64,000 nucleotides of DNA, from contig NC_034012.1 in the NCBI RefSeq assembly GCF_000346465.2, positions 23,078,719-23,142,718 on the forward strand, written 5' to 3'. Under the pieces are notes generated by a model that saw nothing but the letters and a program-made list of their open reading frames with translations, was not told the origin of the DNA and made no database searches. A program made the translations under genes and the position numbers. Of the stretch, positions 60,069 to 64,000 are shown piece after piece (position 1 is the first letter of the stretch; the number at the start of each line of letters is the position of its first letter). The stretch is from Prunus persica. Its lineage: Eukaryota; Streptophyta; Magnoliopsida; Rosales; Rosaceae.

Positions 60069-60662
60069 CTTAAGAGCTAGGGTTTTTCTTTTCTCTGTGT
60101 TGTGTTCTTGTTCTTGGGAGCTTTTTCTGGGGTCAGAAGTTCTGTTCTTGGGAGTTATTTTTTTTGTTGGTCTGAGTTCTGTTTTTGGGAGCATTTTTTT
60201 TTTTATTTTTATGGTCAATTCTGTTTTTGGGAGCTCGATCACGCAAAACTAGCTTTGTGTCTTTTCGTTTTTGTTTTGTTTTTTATAAGTTTTGTCTGGA
60301 AAGGTACATACGTACGTACATAGCTTTGAAGAGGAGCAGGTGAGGTTCAATCAATGTAATAGATTTGGCATAGTTACGTGCTGCACCCAACTTCAGAGAC
60401 TGACCCGTGACTTTCCCTCTTTTGGTAAATAAAATTATGACTTCAAAAACATCAATAATCAAGAGTGGAATCATAAATTTTTTAATGAATAGACTAACTA
60501 AAGTTATTAGCTTAAAATTTAATGATTATTTTTTTGATACTTACAATTTCTATTGTTTTTCTAGAAATAAAAGTAAACATTAAATCATATAAACCACGCC
60601 AGTTCATAGCTCCATATACTAATTTTTAAAAAGTTTTAATATAAACCAAATAGGGTCCTTCA
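60069..60662 (-). promoter_or_regulatory. Upstream region of SUMO-like gene
   Basis: 5' leader rich in tcccaagaacaa-like runs; the word gttcttgggag and variants repeat four times between about 60104 and 60232, an imperfect repeat of about 40 bp. Nothing else is recognised to 60662. Confidence 0.4.
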
Positions 60663-61818
60663 CAATGGCGGATCCATGAATTTTTATAAGGGTAGGCTAA
60701 ATAATTTTTTTATTTTATATAAAGGAGATATATTATAAATTTTTTTTTCTCTTGAAACAAAAATGTAAATAAAATTTTATAAATCAAACAAAGTTACATT
60801 ACAAGCAAATATAGCACAAAGAAGTACAAAATATAAACAAATATCATATCAAACACTTGTCCAACTTCAAAAATACATGTTCGAATGCAAAAAAAAAAAT
60901 TTAAGAGATTGCCTTTCGAATCTCATCACGTTGATTGATTGGGTGTTCACAAATTGGAATGCATTTCCTAGGATCCTAGGATCCCGTTCTAAAAAGGCAA
61001 TATCAAACTCTTTAGATTCAACTACTTGAGATCCGAGTTCAGAAAGTTCCTTAGAAACTGAAGTATCAACATTATATGCATAAGGTGTATCCTTGTTATT
61101 GTTACCACTTTTTTTGAAGAATAAATAAATAATTTTTCCTCTCTTTGCCAGTTTATTATCATCATATGACATGATATCATAACAAGAAATACTAAACAAC
61201 AAAAATCATATATGTTAATTAATAATTCAAGTTATTTAAATAAAACATATATCAACAATCTCCAAAAAATTTCACCCAAACCCTAAATCATAAAGACTTA
61301 ACAACAACAATTAAAATTAGAAATTGAATATATATATATATAAAAAGAGAAAAACTTACCAACATTGAAGAACCCACTAAAGATAGGTTGGTACAATTTT
61401 TTAGAGGAGGAGAGCTATTTCCTCTAGGCTCTCAAGGTTCAAATACGGCGTTTTGGGTGGCTAGAAGAAATCTTTCGATGTTTGCTCTCTGTGGGTGTAG
61501 CCCAATATCAGTACAATTAGAATAGCTCAAGTTGGTAGAGCCTTAGCGTGAGTTCTGCTTCTAATCAAATTTATATAGGTTTGGATTGATGTTTATTACT
61601 CCCTATATGCTTTAGGAATGGGCTTATTTTAAATAGAAGACTGGGTTATTATTTACTTTACTTAAATTGGGCTATTATTAGTTTATTATATTTATTTGGT
61701 GTAGTGGGCTAATATTTATTGGAGTAGGAATAAACTTATAATATTTAAACCATATTTAACATTAAAAATCTTCTTCTAGGCTGGAGCCCACCCCAGCCTA
61801 GGCATAAATCCACCCTTG
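60663..61818 (-). mobile_element. hAT-derived element, 1156 bp, internally deleted
   Basis: Imperfect TIRs caatggcggatccatg (left) and caagggtggatttatg (right, inverted), flanked by gtccttca and gtccttta, an 8-bp duplication with one change, the size expected for hAT. The minus strand at 60867-61202 has an open frame (FFKKSG, AFLERDPRILG) resembling the N-terminus of ZMYM/TTF-type hAT transposases. The catalytic and dimerisation domains are missing. A non-autonomous, decayed derivative. Confidence 0.68.
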
Positions 61819-62189
61819 GTCCTTTATGCATTCATATCATACATTAAAAATTGTTTTAGGTAAAAATATTGACTAAGTATGAAAAATGGGTTTTCGGAAT
61901 AATCTTTTCTCAAGATAATTTTTGGCGGCTTTTATTCCTCACACATCAAATAAGAAAACTTTAGTATGAAATATATATTGACTTAATGAGCCATCACTTT
62001 TACCCTAAATCGTATTTTGCACTAAAACCGATTTTTCATATTTTGATCTGGTGAGAATTTGATTTTCTAGTATTTTCATTTGAATCCAAATGAGAGGTAC
62101 TTCCTTATTTACATTGTAAACTTAAATACATAGAGTAATATAAAAATAAATAAAAGTAAAATGTCAATAATACTTCAAAATTATTTTTA
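61819..62189. other. Intergenic AT-rich spacer
   Basis: No ORF, RNA gene or clear repeat identified between the hAT derivative and the next TIR element. Confidence 0.5.
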
Positions 62190-63990
62190 ATAAAGGATTT
62201 TCAATCTGAACTATCAAGCTAATTGAATTTACAGTCTGAACTAAAAAGTCAACTAATTTAGTACCCGAACTTATTGAAATAGTTAATTTAACCCTTACAG
62301 TCAATTTTTTGAATTTCATCCATTTTGCCATCCAGAATGTCACATGTTCTTCACGTGACTTACTATTAGATTATTTATTATTATTAAAAACAAAACTATT
62401 TAGAACATTGAAAAAAACTCTCTCTCGCTGAAACCCAGAAAATCTCTCAAACTTTATTATCCATGAAAGTCGCCCATACCCATTAACAGTGACGAACCCA
62501 TAAATCTTACCTCATGGGGTCATAGTGTAAAAGTTATTTTTTTTTTTTTTAAAGATTAAAATAACATTAGAAATGAAACTGTAGTACGTACATTCATAAT
62601 TCGTATGAAAAACAACATTACAAGCTACAGTTATCCACGACTAGGTTTCATATTTTGAAAACGTAGCATTATAATAAACTACATTCATAAATGAAACATC
62701 CAATAAATCAAAACAATAAAATAAAATCATAATTTCAATTCAATTAATTTAGACTTAGAGTTAGAATTTACTTGAATTGTGAGAGTAGACGCGGCAACAA
62801 GCTTTTGGCAGTGGCGGCGACGACAATGGAGCAGGCTGCAAATGGGGGTTTGGGGGGAGGGGTTTTGGGAGTTGCTAGGATCGGGTGGAGGGGTTTTAGA
62901 ATGACTGGGGGTTGTTTTAATTTATTTTTTTAAAAGACCTGGACCAAAACTCCGTCGTTTTGGCCAGGCCATTTAACAAAAAATTCGATGGGCCCCAAAA
63001 CGACGTCGTTTTCTCCAGCTCATTAAAAAAAAAAAATTTGCCAAGCCAAAACGATGTCGTTTTGCCTAACGTGTTTTAAAATTTTAAAAAAACACTCGCT
63101 GCACTTTTTCTTCTTTCTCGCGCAGGCTGCCATTTCGTTCAACCCAAACAACAAACAAATGGAGGGCATCCATGGGGTTGCACAATCAATTTAAGGAGAC
63201 CTACAAGCTTATTTCCATGGACCCCATGGGGTTGTTTGACCCATTGACCCCACTGTGGGTCTGTCCCTGCCCATTAACCATGAAAATCTTCACCTTCCAT
63301 CACAACCCAATCAACAACAACCATTATCAATACCATCTTCTCCATCATTATCATCTTTGTTGTCGTCCCCGTTGTCCTCATCAAGTACAGACCCAATATC
63401 AAGATTATTCTTTAGATTCTCTTAACTCTTATCGCTATGTTTTTCCCTCTTTTTTGTGGTAAAGAGGGGGCCAAGCCCAAATAACACATGTTCTTCTTCC
63501 TTGTGATTATTTGTGTGGTTTGATTTTAAGATAAATTGATGAATCCATGAACTCAATCATGCTAGAGAGAGAGGAGTTGCTAGATGGATGAGCTGGGATG
63601 TGGCAAGGGGTGGGGGTGTAGTTAGGGTCAATGTTTTGAAAGGCGAGGCGTTGAAGTGAGGCGTTTTATGTCTTGTGAAGTTAGGCATTTTGTCTTGCAA
63701 ATCGAGGCGTAAACCTTGAGGCGATAAGGCGCAAGCCTTTTGTTTCTTTTTATTTTGCTTTTATTATTTTACTATTTTGGTTATATGTATTTGATTTTAT
63801 TTTATTTAAAATTATAAATTTACCCTTATTATTAAAGAAAAATTGGATGAAATTCAAAAAACTTAACGGTAAGGGCTAAATTGGCTTTTTGATAAGTTTA
63901 AGTGCTGAATTGGCTGACTTTTTAGTTCGGGGGGTTAAGTTTGACTAGGATCATAGTTGAGGGGGGAAAAACAACGCTTTAGCCTTTAAT
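62190..63990. mobile_element. Long-TIR element, about 1.8 kb, near window end
   Basis: Inverted arms of about 140 bp: the left reads taataaaggattttcaatc, gaactaaaaagtcaactaat, ttttttgaatttcatcc; the right, inverted from about 63990, reads ttattaaaggctaaagcg, gaactaaaaagtcagccaat, ttttttgaatttcatcc. The interior holds homopolymers, aaaacgacgtcgtttt-type palindromes, a segment (63172-63462) with a hydrophobic frame of unknown origin, and an imperfect gaggcg-rich repeat at about 63640-63740. The right boundary may extend past the window. Long TIRs suggest a MULE-type non-autonomous element. Confidence 0.6.
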
Positions 63991-64000
63991 AAATGATTTC

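Overview
This is plant nuclear DNA from a eudicot, most likely Rosaceae and probably Prunus or a close relative. That placement rests on gene content, short GT-AG introns and the style of the transposon families; no marker sequence proves the species. It is AT-rich, intron-containing and dense in transposons, and it has one 100-N assembly gap (30302-30401).

Left arm (1-21.8 kb), mostly genes. The 5' half of a mitochondrial 4-hydroxybenzoate polyprenyltransferase gene (minus) lies head to head with a chloroplast PsbP-domain gene (plus), with only 100 bp between the start codons. After a 0.9-kb TIR element with 12-bp flanking direct repeats come the amino-acid permease BAT1 (plus, seven exons) and, converging on it, the immune regulator PAD4 (minus, four exons, including a 20-nt first exon and a 3.4-kb intron). 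Next is APEM9 (minus, seven exons), the plant tether of the PEX1-PEX6 peroxisome complex.

Middle (22-49.6 kb), a three-level transposon nest. A decayed Ty1/copia pol fragment is split by a 24,151-bp CACTA element (24743-48893, TSD gtt, TIR CACTACTACAAAAA). The CACTA is split in turn by a young Ty3/gypsy Athila-like retrotransposon (31596-42136, TSD gcttt). The CACTA carries two genes that splice into open frames in my reading: a TNP2-type transposase of about 1053 aa, and a Transposase_24 protein of about 720 aa fused to a Ulp1-type cysteine protease domain with the His-Asp-Gln-Cys residues present. Its introns and ends are packed with ACGACG/CGTCGT repeats. It has also captured and degraded a piece of the proteasome subunit gene RPN6.

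Right arm (50-64 kb). There is a class III peroxidase resembling Arabidopsis PER48 (plus, four exons), and 3 kb downstream a rearranged pseudogene copy of its last exon with pieces of its intron 1. A SUMO-like gene (minus, three exons) follows, whose product ends without the Gly-Gly needed for conjugation. Between and after these lie several TIR elements: a mirror-ended MITE in a TA microsatellite, a 265-bp MITE, a Tourist-like MITE nested in the TIR of a larger element, a 1.16-kb hAT derivative, and a long-TIR element running to the window end.

The host genes are unrelated housekeeping or defence genes and form no pathway. The integrated system is the CACTA element, with its transposase pair, repeat-laden introns and captured host sequences. 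All exon boundaries were read by eye from splice signals, phase and remembered family sequence. No alignment or transcript evidence was available.
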